A stretch of DNA of 64,000 nt from contig NZ_OY762899.1 in the NCBI RefSeq assembly GCF_963666545.1, positions 1,240,001-1,304,000 on the forward strand. Reading direction: 5' to 3'. The DNA comes from an uncultured Bacteroides sp. (lineage in GTDB: Bacteria > Bacteroidota > Bacteroidia > Bacteroidales > Bacteroidaceae). The notes under the pieces were generated by a model. That model had not been told where the DNA came from, made no database searches, and was given only the letters and a program-made list of their open reading frames with translations. Below, one piece after another: positions 26,473 to 37,000 of the stretch. The position numbers were made by a program, and so were the translations under genes. Position 1 is the first letter of the stretch, and each line of letters starts with the position of its first letter.

Positions 26473-29124
26473 TTAATTTCCTATATGATAATATAATATA
26501 CCGTTATAAATCGGAGAACAATTCTCCGAACAAAATCCAATGCGAGATGCAGGATACAGAATATCGAATACATCCAGTTCTTTGCCATCAACAAAAAGAT
26601 AAAGCTTACCATTACGTCTTACTATGCGAAAATTATAAGAGTCCTTCAACTGTTCGTGAACACCAATTTTATAGATATGACGCTGTAAATCTTCCGCATC
26701 TTTATTGATAAGCCGAATCCCTGTAGCTTTTACCGAAGTAAAAGATAAACGATTATATGCAGGATGTTTCGCAATCTCCGCCCTGTGGCTATCTATTGGA
26801 TACCATTCACCATCATTCAAATACTCTATTATAAACTTACTGAACATGTTGTCTACAAATTCTGATTTATTATCAACTTCATGACGGCCCAAATAAAGAG
26901 CATCGATCCATGTTGGTGATGTAAAACGATAGTTCTTCTCAATAAAATCAGAGTATTTTACATCTGGATAGAGAGTCTGAGAACATTCCAAAGGATAGTC
27001 CTTTCGCCAATTCTGCCTCCCCTTCTCTACTGCAATCACCTCGAGCATGCGAGTAACTCCATTAAATTGAGCTTTCACATAATTATTGCTGTCTACATAG
27101 ATTGGATAACTGCCCGCAATTCCTTGACTTAACAAACCTGAGAGCTGAAAACTAAACTCATAGTTGTTTAATAAATTACCTTTCAGCAGCTCTTTCTTTT
27201 TCGGTAATCGTATCTCACTATCATCGAAACCGATAGTATAAGTAACTCCCGCAAACAGAGCTTCCTTTGACAAATCAAAAACTCCCGGAACACCCACTTC
27301 TGTAGCAGGAATGACTGCATTAAAGAGATGTTTTTGAGGAGCCGGAATTTCATCCAGCCAAATCTTCAAACAATCCATGTTACGTTCAATACGAAGATGA
27401 TGGTAAACGCCCCAACGAAAGTCATCAGGTAAAGCATAGACTTCTTTACTTTCTTTTCCATTTACACAAGTATACAGATACCAAGATTGCATTTTTGCAT
27501 CCAAGCCCACATAAGCGTAATTAGAATCGTCTTTCCACCAAGCTATTGCACCAGCTTCGTCTTTCGTCTTGACTGAAGTTTCAAATAAATAGGTTGTTGA
27601 TGGTTTCACTTGTTTCAATACTCCGAAAGAAGGTGTTTCTCCTTTCATAGAGAAAGTGGGTAAAGAAGGCTCTGGATGATATCCGGTCGTGTGAGCTCCG
27701 GTAATTCCATCCACAAACATTATTTTATCAAAGAACTGAACACGATTGATATATTGTCCTCTGCGCTCATTATTCTTATTTGCCATATAAATGAGCCACC
27801 ATTCAAAACCATTGGGTCCTCTCAGTATATTTGGCTGTCCCGGTGTCAATAGGATATCGTCTGCAACATCATTTTGCATATCAAATAGAGATACGTCAAA
27901 GAATTGAGTACATCCTTTAGTTGTTTTTACGGCAAGCAAATTCGAGCCTTCTTTCAAAGCTGCACGCAGCTTCTTATCCAGATTCACTATGCAATAATCA
28001 CTTCCCACCTTCGCGTAAACCAGTGTACCATTCAAATAAATTTTAGTGTCTCCATCGTGAGCAACACGCAATGCCAGATTGCCTACTTGCTTACTGGCAG
28101 TAAATGTTTTCCGAAGCCACAAAGAGGAGGAAGTCCATTTTGTACCCAGATGGTGTGTAGTAGAGCCGATAATTTCTTCAGAAGAAAAACTCGTTTCTCC
28201 CTTCTTCCAGTCCGAAGTATCATAAGCAAATTTTGTCCAATCACCCTCCGGTTTACTTTCAGTATAAGCAAAAAAAGGCTCGTATGTTCTGTTATATCTC
28301 AATATGTCCACATATTTTTCTTCCAGCACTGTTTGGTTACATCCCACAACCGGATAACTATATTTATTCCCATTTTGAAAACCCAATGGAGAATCAGCCA
28401 TAGCAACTCCCAACTGGTAATTGCCCCAATCCGTAGAAGTATGATTTGCATTGTACATCATATAATAGCGATCTCTATATTTAATGACCCAAGGTCCCTC
28501 TGCCACTCTGTTATCCATTGTTTCCCATGTATTTGGCAATGAAGCGAACAAACAAATTGGCTCACTAGAAAACTGTTCCGGATTCTTCATCTTACGCACC
28601 CAGATCGTATTCCCATCGGTAAACCGGACCATATACATATAAAGCTGCCCATCATCGTCCTTAAAAACTTTTGGATCAATTCGGTTATCCATCCATTTTT
28701 CCTTGTCTGGTTCCTTATAAGGCCCCAATACATTCCGACTTTGTGCGTGTACAATGTGAACAGCATGCTTATCTTTTCCCCAATAATTGACCGACCAATA
28801 CAAATGAAAATCTCCGTTCAAATAGAGCATATCATTTGCATGTATCTGCTTATTATCAGCTCCTGTACCCTTAGTCCAGTCATTGTCCATAGATACAACA
28901 TGAACAGGGGTACTCCAATGAACCAAATCATCAGAGATATAAAAATCTCCATCAGTACAAACTCCACCAATATAGTACTTGCCATTATACTTCATCACGC
29001 CGGCATCCGCCACCGAAGGAATTACCGGATTTTGAATATTCTGCGCAAACAAAGTACTGCAACAGGAATAAGCTATTGAAAATAGCACTACTATTTTTTT
29101 TAAAAACAACATAAAGTATATCAT
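26473..29124 (-). CDS. Multidomain GH43 enzyme with an inserted sugar-binding-like domain
   Basis: 883 residues with signal peptide (cleavage near AQN, residues 27-29). The propeller begins at about 30: D40 (VADAGV, in place of the usual Asp-Pro), D150 (RIDPKVF) and E209 (AEGPWV) are the candidate catalytic residues. After four blades, residues about 280-415 form a galactose-binding-like beta domain (SDWKKGETSF, LWLRKTFTA, RVAHDGDTKIYLNGTLVY). The fifth blade then resumes (GQPNILRGPNGFEWWLIY, about 429-446). Residues about 500-883 are concanavalin-like beta sandwiches with a discoidin-like stretch (FSKFIIEYLNDGEWYPI) between them. First enzyme after SusD. Confidence 0.85.
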   Translation of the reverse strand: MIYFMLFLKKIVVLFSIAYSCCSTLFAQNIQNPVIPSVADAGVMKYNGKYYIGGVCTDGDFYISDDLVHWSTPVHVVSMDNDWTKGTGADNKQIHANDMLYLNGDFHLYWSVNYWGKDKHAVHIVHAQSRNVLGPYKEPDKEKWMDNRIDPKVFKDDDGQLYMYMVRFTDGNTIWVRKMKNPEQFSSEPICLFASLPNTWETMDNRVAEGPWVIKYRDRYYMMYNANHTSTDWGNYQLGVAMADSPLGFQNGNKYSYPVVGCNQTVLEEKYVDILRYNRTYEPFFAYTESKPEGDWTKFAYDTSDWKKGETSFSSEEIIGSTTHHLGTKWTSSSLWLRKTFTASKQVGNLALRVAHDGDTKIYLNGTLVYAKVGSDYCIVNLDKKLRAALKEGSNLLAVKTTKGCTQFFDVSLFDMQNDVADDILLTPGQPNILRGPNGFEWWLIYMANKNNERRGQYINRVQFFDKIMFVDGITGAHTTGYHPEPSLPTFSMKGETPSFGVLKQVKPSTTYLFETSVKTKDEAGAIAWWKDDSNYAYVGLDAKMQSWYLYTCVNGKESKEVYALPDDFRWGVYHHLRIERNMDCLKIWLDEIPAPQKHLFNAVIPATEVGVPGVFDLSKEALFAGVTYTIGFDDSEIRLPKKKELLKGNLLNNYEFSFQLSGLLSQGIAGSYPIYVDSNNYVKAQFNGVTRMLEVIAVEKGRQNWRKDYPLECSQTLYPDVKYSDFIEKNYRFTSPTWIDALYLGRHEVDNKSEFVDNMFSKFIIEYLNDGEWYPIDSHRAEIAKHPAYNRLSFTSVKATGIRLINKDAEDLQRHIYKIGVHEQLKDSYNFRIVRRNGKLYLFVDGKELDVFDILYPASRIGFCSENCSPIYNGILYYHIGN

Positions 29125-29133
29125 TGCAATTAG

Positions 29134-29180
29134 AGGCTATGCCAAAAGCTTTACAAGTGAATAAACTTCGGACATAGCCT
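29134..29180 (-). promoter_or_regulatory. Hairpin between SusD and the GH43 genes
   Basis: An 8-bp perfect inverted repeat (AGGCTATG at 29134-29141 and CATAGCCT at 29173-29180) with a 31-base loop lies in the 66-base gap. There is no T-run after it on the leftward transcript. It may stabilise the susC-susD part of the message or partly terminate. Confidence 0.4.
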
Positions 29181-29190
29181 TCTTCAGTTA

Positions 29191-30768
29191 TTAATAATTC
29201 GGATTCTGTGTAAGCTGAGGTACACCATCCACCTTACTAATCTCTACTTCTTTCTGCGGGATAGGCATACGTTTATGCTTGCTAAGAACAAAATTATTAA
29301 AATCCTTGTCACGAACTTTCAGCTCATCAATGCCAGCCTGAGTATCAAGCAATCCCCATCGTTTTAAATCAGCCCATCTCCAACCTTCAAAACAAAGCTC
29401 TAGTGTACGCTCCATCTGAAGACGTTTTATAAAAGCTTCTTTAGAGTTCAAGCTATTTTTCCATATGCTATCTTTCAATTTAGACAAACCGGCTCGCTCT
29501 CTTACCTTGTCTACATAATTTGCTGCATCGGCAACACTACCACCTGTTTCAACTATACATTCAGCATAATTCATCAAAATATCGGCATAACGTATAATAC
29601 GATAGTTATTACGTGCAAAGTAATCTTCCCTTTCACGATAATAGGAAGTATTATATTTACGGATATAACAATCTTGCGGATCTTGTCCCCAGCCAGCTGA
29701 CCAATCTGAAGCATTCCCATAATTGTAGTATTTCACTGGTTGATCAGGGAAGTCAAGAGCGAAACCTTTATAAAGAATACTGCTATATAAGCGCAAGTCA
29801 TTTTTGCCATCGACTCTTTTTTCTTTGAGGAATTCATCAACCAACCATCGGCGAGCTTTACCATCCCCCCAGCCAATGCCACCAGGAGCATAAAATTGTG
29901 TACGTTGGAAACCAAATGCCATACTCGCATCATTTCCAGTCCCCCCTTTATTCTGGTCAGAGAATTGTATTTCAAAAATACCCTCCTTATTATTCTCATT
30001 TAAGTCAGTGAAGTTATCCTCCCGATTATTCATTAGTCCATACAAAGACCCTTCTTTATCAATCAGCCATTTTAGCTCTTCTTTTGCCAAATCAAATTTC
30101 CGCTGTTGCATATATGCTTTCCCAAGAAGAGCTTTAGCAGCACCTTTTGTAGCACGCCCTAAGTTGGCAGCATCCCATGATTCAGGAAGTTTACTTGCTG
30201 CAAACGTAAGATCTTTCTCAATCTGATCCCATATTTCTTGTTCAGAAGCATCTTTTGGCACATAATTAGCATCCTGAGGTTCTAGAATCAGAGTACCTTT
30301 CTCCCACAAAAGATTAATTTGAAAGTACCATAAAGCACGCAAAAAGGAAGCTTGTGCCAATACTTGATTTTTCTGAGTATCATCCATTTCAATATTCGGC
30401 ACATTTGAGAGAACTTGATTGCAGCGGAAAATACCTACATAGAAATGTTCCCAATGCACTACATTACCTTCATAGAAGTCGTAATTAGTATAAATAAAAC
30501 GCGTCCAGTCACCCAACTCAATCCAAGGAGAAGAGCTCCATCCTTCATCCGAAGTTAGGTCATAACGGAAAGACAGCCAACGCATCCATGTTCCTTCCTT
30601 ATAAAGGAAACTATAACAAGCATTTACTCCCGCTTCTGCATCAGAAGCCGATTTCCAGAAAGTTGGAATTGTGGTTTCATTGGGATTTTCTATATCCAGC
30701 AGACTTGAGCTGCATCCGGCAAACAATAGCATAACACCGGCAATCAATAATCCATATATTTTTTTCAT
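29191..30768 (-). CDS. SusD/RagB-type outer-membrane glycan-binding lipoprotein
   Basis: 525 residues, with lipobox LFAGC (Cys19) for anchoring to the outer-membrane surface. The N-terminal NPNETTIPTFWKSASDAEAGVNACYSFLY, the central TPR-like helices (LLGKAYMQQRKFDLAKEELKWLI) and the C-terminal ERTLELCFEGWRWADLKRWG are SusD-family signatures. It should act as the lid of the SusC transporter and bind the glycan. It follows SusC by 21 bases in the same transcript. Confidence 0.97.
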   Translation of the reverse strand: MKKIYGLLIAGVMLLFAGCSSSLLDIENPNETTIPTFWKSASDAEAGVNACYSFLYKEGTWMRWLSFRYDLTSDEGWSSSPWIELGDWTRFIYTNYDFYEGNVVHWEHFYVGIFRCNQVLSNVPNIEMDDTQKNQVLAQASFLRALWYFQINLLWEKGTLILEPQDANYVPKDASEQEIWDQIEKDLTFAASKLPESWDAANLGRATKGAAKALLGKAYMQQRKFDLAKEELKWLIDKEGSLYGLMNNREDNFTDLNENNKEGIFEIQFSDQNKGGTGNDASMAFGFQRTQFYAPGGIGWGDGKARRWLVDEFLKEKRVDGKNDLRLYSSILYKGFALDFPDQPVKYYNYGNASDWSAGWGQDPQDCYIRKYNTSYYREREDYFARNNYRIIRYADILMNYAECIVETGGSVADAANYVDKVRERAGLSKLKDSIWKNSLNSKEAFIKRLQMERTLELCFEGWRWADLKRWGLLDTQAGIDELKVRDKDFNNFVLSKHKRMPIPQKEVEISKVDGVPQLTQNPNY

Positions 30769-30789
30769 ATTACTAAACTAATTTGTGAG

Positions 30790-33789
30790 TTAAAAGGTCA
30801 AATCCAAACCAAACATTACAGAGCGTGTATTAGGATATGAATAACTATCAGTGCCACTATTCCAAATATCCGTATTCACAAAATCGGGGTCAAGACCTGA
30901 ATATGCAGTGAATGTAATCAAGTTGCTACCGGTAGCAAACAAACGGATTTTATCAATGCCCAAATTATTCAGCCATTCTTTCTTAAAATTATACCCGATT
31001 GAGAGATTCTTCATTCTGAAATAAGAACCATTTTCTAGAAAACGATCAGCATCCATCGAATTACGTTGATCGCCATAAATTATACGCGGAGTATTAGAAT
31101 TTGGATTTACTTGATAAGGTTCTTCACCTTTCTTAAAACGAATATAGTTTGAATTATCAGAGAACAAGCGACCTTGCCACCTTGATACATTATAAATCTT
31201 ATTACCAAACTGTCCATTCCACATCATACTAAAATCAAAATTCTTCCATTCTGCATTGACCACAAGTGATATTTGCATTTTAGCCCACGGACTACCACAG
31301 TATTGACGATCTTCTGCTGTAATTTGTCCATTATCGTCAGCATCTATATATTTTACGTCACCCAATTGTGGGCGCTTCTCATTAATAAGAATCGGTTGTC
31401 CTTTGGATGTTATGTAATTATCAATTTGTCCTTGTGTTTTGAATATCCCATCAGTCTTGTAAAGATAGAACTGAGCTAACGACTGGCCTAATATTGTTCT
31501 TGCCTGCCCTGAGTCGACCTGCCCTTTACCATATCCCAAGTCTATCACCTTATTACTTAAGGTGGTTAAATTAAGCACTGCACCATACTTAAAGTCTGAA
31601 ATATGATCTTTCCATCCAAAGCTCAACTCAAAACCACGATTTCTTAAACTCGCAGCATTTGCTTTTGGTGCCCCTCCTTGATTACCGGTAGAAATAGCAA
31701 TCGGCATATCCGTTAAAACATTTTTCGTCTTAGAGTTATAATATTCAGCATTTAAGGTCAAGCGTTGGTTAAGAAAACTAGCATCGAAACCAATATTCAC
31801 TGTTTCTTTGGTTTCCCAAACAAGGTCGCTATTCACAATTTTTACTTGAGTAGAGCCTGGTACAATAACTCCGCCGAAAACACTTACAATACTTTGATTA
31901 ATTGTTCCCAAATAGTCCCAATCACCGATAGATGAATTGCCCAAACGCCCCCAATTTCCTCTAATCTTCAAATCATTTATCCAAGGAACAGCAAAAAACT
32001 TTTCTTTTGAAATTCTCCACGCTGTAGATATAGACGGAAAAGTAGCCCAACGATTTTCTTTTGTCAAACGGGAAGTGCCGTCACGACGGAAAGTAGCAGT
32101 CAGATAGTATCTATCATCATAATTATAGTTTGCACGTCCTAAATAAGAAATCATAGCATTTTTACTGATGCTATTTGAATTTTGTTGATTGCTTTGCCCT
32201 GCATTCAAAACTGTCAAATAACTGCCATCACCTAATACAGGGAAATTCAAACGAGAAGCCCATAATCCTTCCCATTTATGCTGCTGGTAGGTAGTACCAA
32301 GTACTGCATCCAAATGATGCTTGCCGAAATCTTTGTTGAAGTTCAACGTATGCTCCACTAGCATATTATAAGTATTGTCTCTAGCTTTTTGACTTTCCGG
32401 ATCACGGTGTTCTTGATTCTGAGTCCAGTTTCCTTCTCCGCGGAACCATGAATTCTCATAAAAATATGCATCAATGCCACCATTGAATTTATAAGAAAGA
32501 AATTCGAATGGCTTGAACTCTAACCATAAAGAACCATTCAAACGATTCTGCTTGATATGACGTTCCTCTAAGTTCTCACGAGCAATAGGGTTCACTCCAA
32601 ATGTATTATACTTAGCAGCGTCACCATAACCATATCCGCCTGGATTATTCTCATCATAAATAGGAATAGTAGGCATCATACGAAGGAAATCATTATAGGT
32701 ATTTGTCTGATTTGGGTCTGTATTTGTCTGTGAGTAAGCCATATTTTCCCCAAATGAAAACCATCCTTTTTTACCTTGGGTATTTACACGGAAGCTGTAA
32801 CGGTCGAAAGTATTTCCATAAGACACACCATCATTGTTATAATAGCCTGCTGACACAAAATAGCTTCCAGAATCGCCACCCCCGGAAAGTGAAACATTAT
32901 AATCCTGCACCAACGCAGTCTTCAATACCTCGTCCTGCCAATTAGTATCATAGGATGAATGTTGCTGTGTATTCGTTACAGAAGCGATGCCATCTTTGAT
33001 CGCTTCTTTGTAAGCAATATCATTATATTTGATGTATTCTGCTGCATTCATCAAATCATACTTGGGACTCCATTCCAACGTCTGCTTTACAGCAACATTT
33101 ATTTTCATAGGACCATTTGCACCTTTCTTAGTAGTAACGATTATTACACCATTGGCGGCACGCGAACCATAAATGGCCGCAGCAGATGCATCTTTTAATA
33201 TTTGGATAGATTCCACATCGGACGGATTGAAGTCAACTCCCGGGTCTGTAATCATGCCATCGACCACCCATAAAGGCGAGTTATTGCTTAATGAACCTAT
33301 GCCACGAATTTCAATAGAAGCATCAGCACCTGCTCTACCTGTGCTACGCACATTCACCCCACTAGCCAAGCCTTGTAATTGGCTTACAATGGTTCCGGCA
33401 GAGCTTTTCTTCATTTCCTTCGTATCAATCACGGCAACAGCACCAGTCAAGTCCGACTTCTTCACAGTCTGATAGCCAATAACAACGACTTCTTCTAATG
33501 CCTTTGCATCATCTTTCATCACTACACGCATCAGAGTTCCTCTAAAAGAGACCTCTTGGGTAATCATACCAATATAAGAAAAAACGAGTGTGCTTCCTCT
33601 CTTTCCGCTTAGCGAAAAGTCACCGTTAACATCTGTAATAGCACCCAGAGTGGTACCTTTCACTAATACATTGACACCGGTTAAAGGTTCGTTATTTGCA
33701 TCTGTTACCGTACCCGTAATGGTCACTTCTTGTGAATATGCGGTAGCTGCAAAAACAATAAAGAATAAGAATAAGATTTTCTTGATCAT
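30790..33789 (-). CDS. SusC/RagA-type TonB-dependent outer-membrane transporter
   Basis: 999 residues. Signal peptide (1-19), a carboxypeptidase-regulatory-like beta domain (VTGTVTDANNEPLTGVNVLVKG type, about 22-98), plug domain (about 110-225) with the SusC marker SAAAIYGSRAANGVIIVTTKKG, then a beta-barrel ending in SVMFGLDLTF. It imports oligosaccharides bound by SusD using TonB energy. No N-terminal STN domain is present, so there is no anti-sigma signalling role; regulation is by the HTCS protein encoded upstream. Confidence 0.97.
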   Translation of the reverse strand: MIKKILFLFFIVFAATAYSQEVTITGTVTDANNEPLTGVNVLVKGTTLGAITDVNGDFSLSGKRGSTLVFSYIGMITQEVSFRGTLMRVVMKDDAKALEEVVVIGYQTVKKSDLTGAVAVIDTKEMKKSSAGTIVSQLQGLASGVNVRSTGRAGADASIEIRGIGSLSNNSPLWVVDGMITDPGVDFNPSDVESIQILKDASAAAIYGSRAANGVIIVTTKKGANGPMKINVAVKQTLEWSPKYDLMNAAEYIKYNDIAYKEAIKDGIASVTNTQQHSSYDTNWQDEVLKTALVQDYNVSLSGGGDSGSYFVSAGYYNNDGVSYGNTFDRYSFRVNTQGKKGWFSFGENMAYSQTNTDPNQTNTYNDFLRMMPTIPIYDENNPGGYGYGDAAKYNTFGVNPIARENLEERHIKQNRLNGSLWLEFKPFEFLSYKFNGGIDAYFYENSWFRGEGNWTQNQEHRDPESQKARDNTYNMLVEHTLNFNKDFGKHHLDAVLGTTYQQHKWEGLWASRLNFPVLGDGSYLTVLNAGQSNQQNSNSISKNAMISYLGRANYNYDDRYYLTATFRRDGTSRLTKENRWATFPSISTAWRISKEKFFAVPWINDLKIRGNWGRLGNSSIGDWDYLGTINQSIVSVFGGVIVPGSTQVKIVNSDLVWETKETVNIGFDASFLNQRLTLNAEYYNSKTKNVLTDMPIAISTGNQGGAPKANAASLRNRGFELSFGWKDHISDFKYGAVLNLTTLSNKVIDLGYGKGQVDSGQARTILGQSLAQFYLYKTDGIFKTQGQIDNYITSKGQPILINEKRPQLGDVKYIDADDNGQITAEDRQYCGSPWAKMQISLVVNAEWKNFDFSMMWNGQFGNKIYNVSRWQGRLFSDNSNYIRFKKGEEPYQVNPNSNTPRIIYGDQRNSMDADRFLENGSYFRMKNLSIGYNFKKEWLNNLGIDKIRLFATGSNLITFTAYSGLDPDFVNTDIWNSGTDSYSYPNTRSVMFGLDLTF

Positions 33790-33817
33790 TTTTTATAGAA
33801 TTAGATTTTAAAACTAC

Positions 33818-33878
33818 GCGGAAACTAAGCTCCGCTTTGGGTTGCTATTTCAAGAAAGAGGCTAACGCTTTCTTGAAA
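33818..33878 (-). ncRNA. Structured 5' leader of susC (two hairpins)
   Basis: On the leftward transcript an 11-bp perfect stem (TTTCAAGAAAG with CTTTCTTGAAA, 33848-33878, 9-base loop) is followed by a 5-bp GC stem (GCGGA/TCCGC, 33818-33835). With the likely start near 33948 the leader is about 160 nt. Such leaders could be targets for small-RNA or RNA-binding-protein control; this is inference. No T-run follows, so neither is an obvious terminator. Confidence 0.4.
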
Positions 33879-33954
33879 ACATAGAAACTTAATTAGATTT
33901 GTTACATCATAGGCATCTTGTTCATCGTATTAGAAATTGATTGTTTTTCGAGTT

Positions 33955-33962
33955 CAAATATA
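33955..33962 (-). promoter_or_regulatory. -7 box of the susC operon
   Basis: TATATTTG on the leftward strand matches TAnnTTTG. No good -33 TTTG lies at 19-21 bases, which would be consistent with dependence on the HTCS activator. Confidence 0.45.
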
Positions 33963-34089
33963 TCAGCATGAAACAAAATACGATGCAAGTATTTCACCAA
34001 TCTATGCAACTATAAGTTCAAAGACCACTTCTAAGACTAGTAAAGGATAGTTGACTCAATTATTCTATGTTTGCGATTCAATAAATCTA

Positions 34090-37000
34090 TTATTTCACAA
34101 AATCCTTAGGCAAAACACCAAATTGTTTCTGGAAACATTTGGTAAAATAAGAAGGCGTGTTAAAGCCGGTCATATAACAAACCTCATTAATTTTACATTC
34201 TCCTTCTTTCAAAAGTTGAGCAGCTTTCTTTAAGCGTTCCAGACGAATATAGTCATTCGGCGTTATATCCAATATACCTTTTATTTTCCGATTCAGACTT
34301 GAGCGACTCATATTAAGTAGGCTTGCCATATCGTCTAGACAGAAATCAGGATTCTGCATATTTACAACCACTACTTCATTCAACGTTTTAAGGAATGCTT
34401 CATCTGCTTTAGTCATTGCCATACTATTAGTCTGCACAAAAGGAGAATGAAGAAAAGAAACCTGTAACTTCTCGCGATTACTAAGTAGATTAGATATACA
34501 CACTTTCAAATATTCCACAGAAAATGGCTTTTCGATATAAGCATCTGCTCCAAGCTTCATTCCTTCTATTCTTGCCTGAAGAGTGGTCTTAGCTGTCAAC
34601 AATATAATCGGTATATGACTATAATCAAGTTCTGACTTCATGTAATCGCATAATTCCAATCCATCCATTTCGGGCATCATGATATCCGAGATAACCAGAT
34701 TAACCGTATGCTCTTCCAATACCTTCAAAGCTATCACTCCATTCTCGGCAGTCAAAACCTGATATTCCGACGACAGTTGTTTGACAACGAACGCCTGCAT
34801 TTCCAAACTGTCTTCTACAACCAATAATGTGTAACGATATTGATTCGTCATTAATTCCATCCCATTCCCTTCGGAACGTTCTTCATTCAATGCCTGATTA
34901 TTCAGTTCTATCATAATAGTTTCCACATGTTGCAGTGGAAGAGATAGTAAGAAACAATTATTTTCTAGAGAATCATCCATGCACAAAGTGCCTTCGTGAA
35001 GTTCGGCAAGAGAACGCGTCAGTGCCAACCCGATACCTGTACCCGATACAGAATTTAGTATTCCAGCCTTGTATTGGATAAATGGTTTGAATATTTCCTC
35101 ACGCATCTCCAAAGGAACAATACAACCATCGTTACATACCGAAAGTTCCAAACTCTCATTATCAACACACAGTTTAATGCGAATATAAGTTCTCGAAAAT
35201 TTTATCGCATTACTCAGCAAATTACTGATAATCTTGGTCAATGCTTCCTTATCAACGGAAGCATACAGAGTTTCTGGAGAATCAACTGTAAACTCCAATC
35301 CTCTCTGACGAGCCAAAGGTTTAAAACGTCTATATGTTTTTTGCAGAATCTCTGAGATATTGCACTCCACAAAGTCCAATTGAAAACCTTGCGTTTCTGT
35401 TTTCCGAAAATCGAGTAACTGATTCACAAGATCGAGTAAACGATTAGTATTCAGATCCATTATTTCCAAATCATCTCTGATTTCATCAGGAACAGATTTT
35501 GCCGTTAATACATTCTCAAGCGGACTCTTAATCAGCGTAAGCGGTGTACGTATTTCATGGGCTACATTCGTAAAGAAGTCTATCTTTGCAGTGTACAGTT
35601 CACGTTCTTTTTCTCGTTCAAACATTTCCATTGCTTTCCTATGTTTTTGCTGAGTTCTTTGCTTAAAATAAACAATAATGCCAGCTAAAGAACATAAAAC
35701 GAGTAGTACATATATGATATATGCCCAAGTAGATAAATAAAAAGGAGGACGGATACGTATATTAAGCGTGCGTTCCGCCTCATTCCATTTTCCGTCACTG
35801 TTGGAACCTCTAATGCGCAATGTATAGCTCCCATAAGGCAAATTAGAATAATTAATAACAGAATTTCGCCCTACCGTGTACCATTCCCTATCAAAGCCTT
35901 CCAGCGTATATTCTAATCGATTCATTTCGGGCGCTTGATAACTCAGAGCTGCCACTTGAATAGAAAAAGAATTTTGATTAGCATCAAGCTCTATTTCATT
36001 CAAATAAGTAATACTCTTTTTTAAGGGAGAATCCGGGCTATCAACCGAAAGTCGCTTATTAAACAAATAAAAGTCTGTTATGACAACTGGAGGAAGAAAA
36101 GTATTTTCTACAAAAGTTTCCGGATCAAAAACGATAAAGCCATTGATACTGCCCAAATAGATGCGCCCTTTCTTGTCACGATATCCCGATTGGAAATTGA
36201 ACTGATTACTTAGTAACCCATTAGCCGTAGTATATACATGTTTAGTATCAGTACTCGGATTGAAGCAAACAAGCCCATCATTTGTCGTTATCCATAAGTT
36301 GCCTTGTTTATCTTCAATCATTTTATAAATAGTATTGCTTGGGAAGCCTTTCGACATATCATAACGAGTAAAATTATCCGTTTCAGGATTGTATCGGCAA
36401 AAGCCTTCCCCCAAAGTCATAAACCACAAACGTTTTTTACTATCCTCATAGATACCAATTACTTTATTATAAGGAAGAGAAGAAGTATCTCTTTCATTTG
36501 AAAGATAATTCTTCCACTGACGGTTACGGACATTATAACAGAATACTCCATTAGAAAAAGTGGCAAACCACAGATTACCATTGAAATCTTCCAATATATC
36601 GTAAGTAAACATATTCTTGAGTTGGGGAATACGCGTAAAATCATCTGTAGCACGATTGTATCTCAACAAACCAGATGTAGTACCGATCCATATATCTCCC
36701 GTAGTCGTTTTACAAATAGTAAAAGCATCATTAGCCATCATTGTATTTTCGCCCTCACCCTTGGAATAATGTTTTACTTGTTTTGTATGTAGATTCACTC
36801 GGTTTAATCCACCAGAAAAAGTACCTACCCACAAATCATCCCCATCCAAACAAAGGCCATGAATATTTTTGTAAATTGAGGGGTGTTCAAACGGTTGTAC
36901 ATTGCCGCTTATAGGATCGTAGTTAAACAATCCCTTATCTTCAGTACCTATCCACAAGGTACCATCGTTGCTTTCGCAAATTTCACGAATACGGCGACCA

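Larger units (their letters stand above)
33790..34089. other. Leader and promoter region of susC
   Basis: 300 bases between the HTCS stop and the SusC start, without a credible gene. It contains a -7 box at 33955-33962 and two hairpins in the untranslated leader, at 33848-33878 and 33818-33835. The HTCS presumably binds upstream of the -7 box, but no clear repeated operator was recognised. Confidence 0.6.

Noticed and set aside
27904-28542. Plus-strand frame of 212 codons
   Set aside because: Antisense to the multidomain GH43 gene and Cys/Phe-rich without family features.
29131-29150. A third TGGCATA on the leftward strand, possible sigma-54 promoter before the GH43 genes
   Set aside because: The TTGCA that follows is four bases too far away; the site is part of the inverted repeat at 29134-29180.
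33848-33878. Invertible phase-variation repeat upstream of susC
   Set aside because: The arms are only 9 bases apart and do not flank a promoter, so inversion would change nothing.
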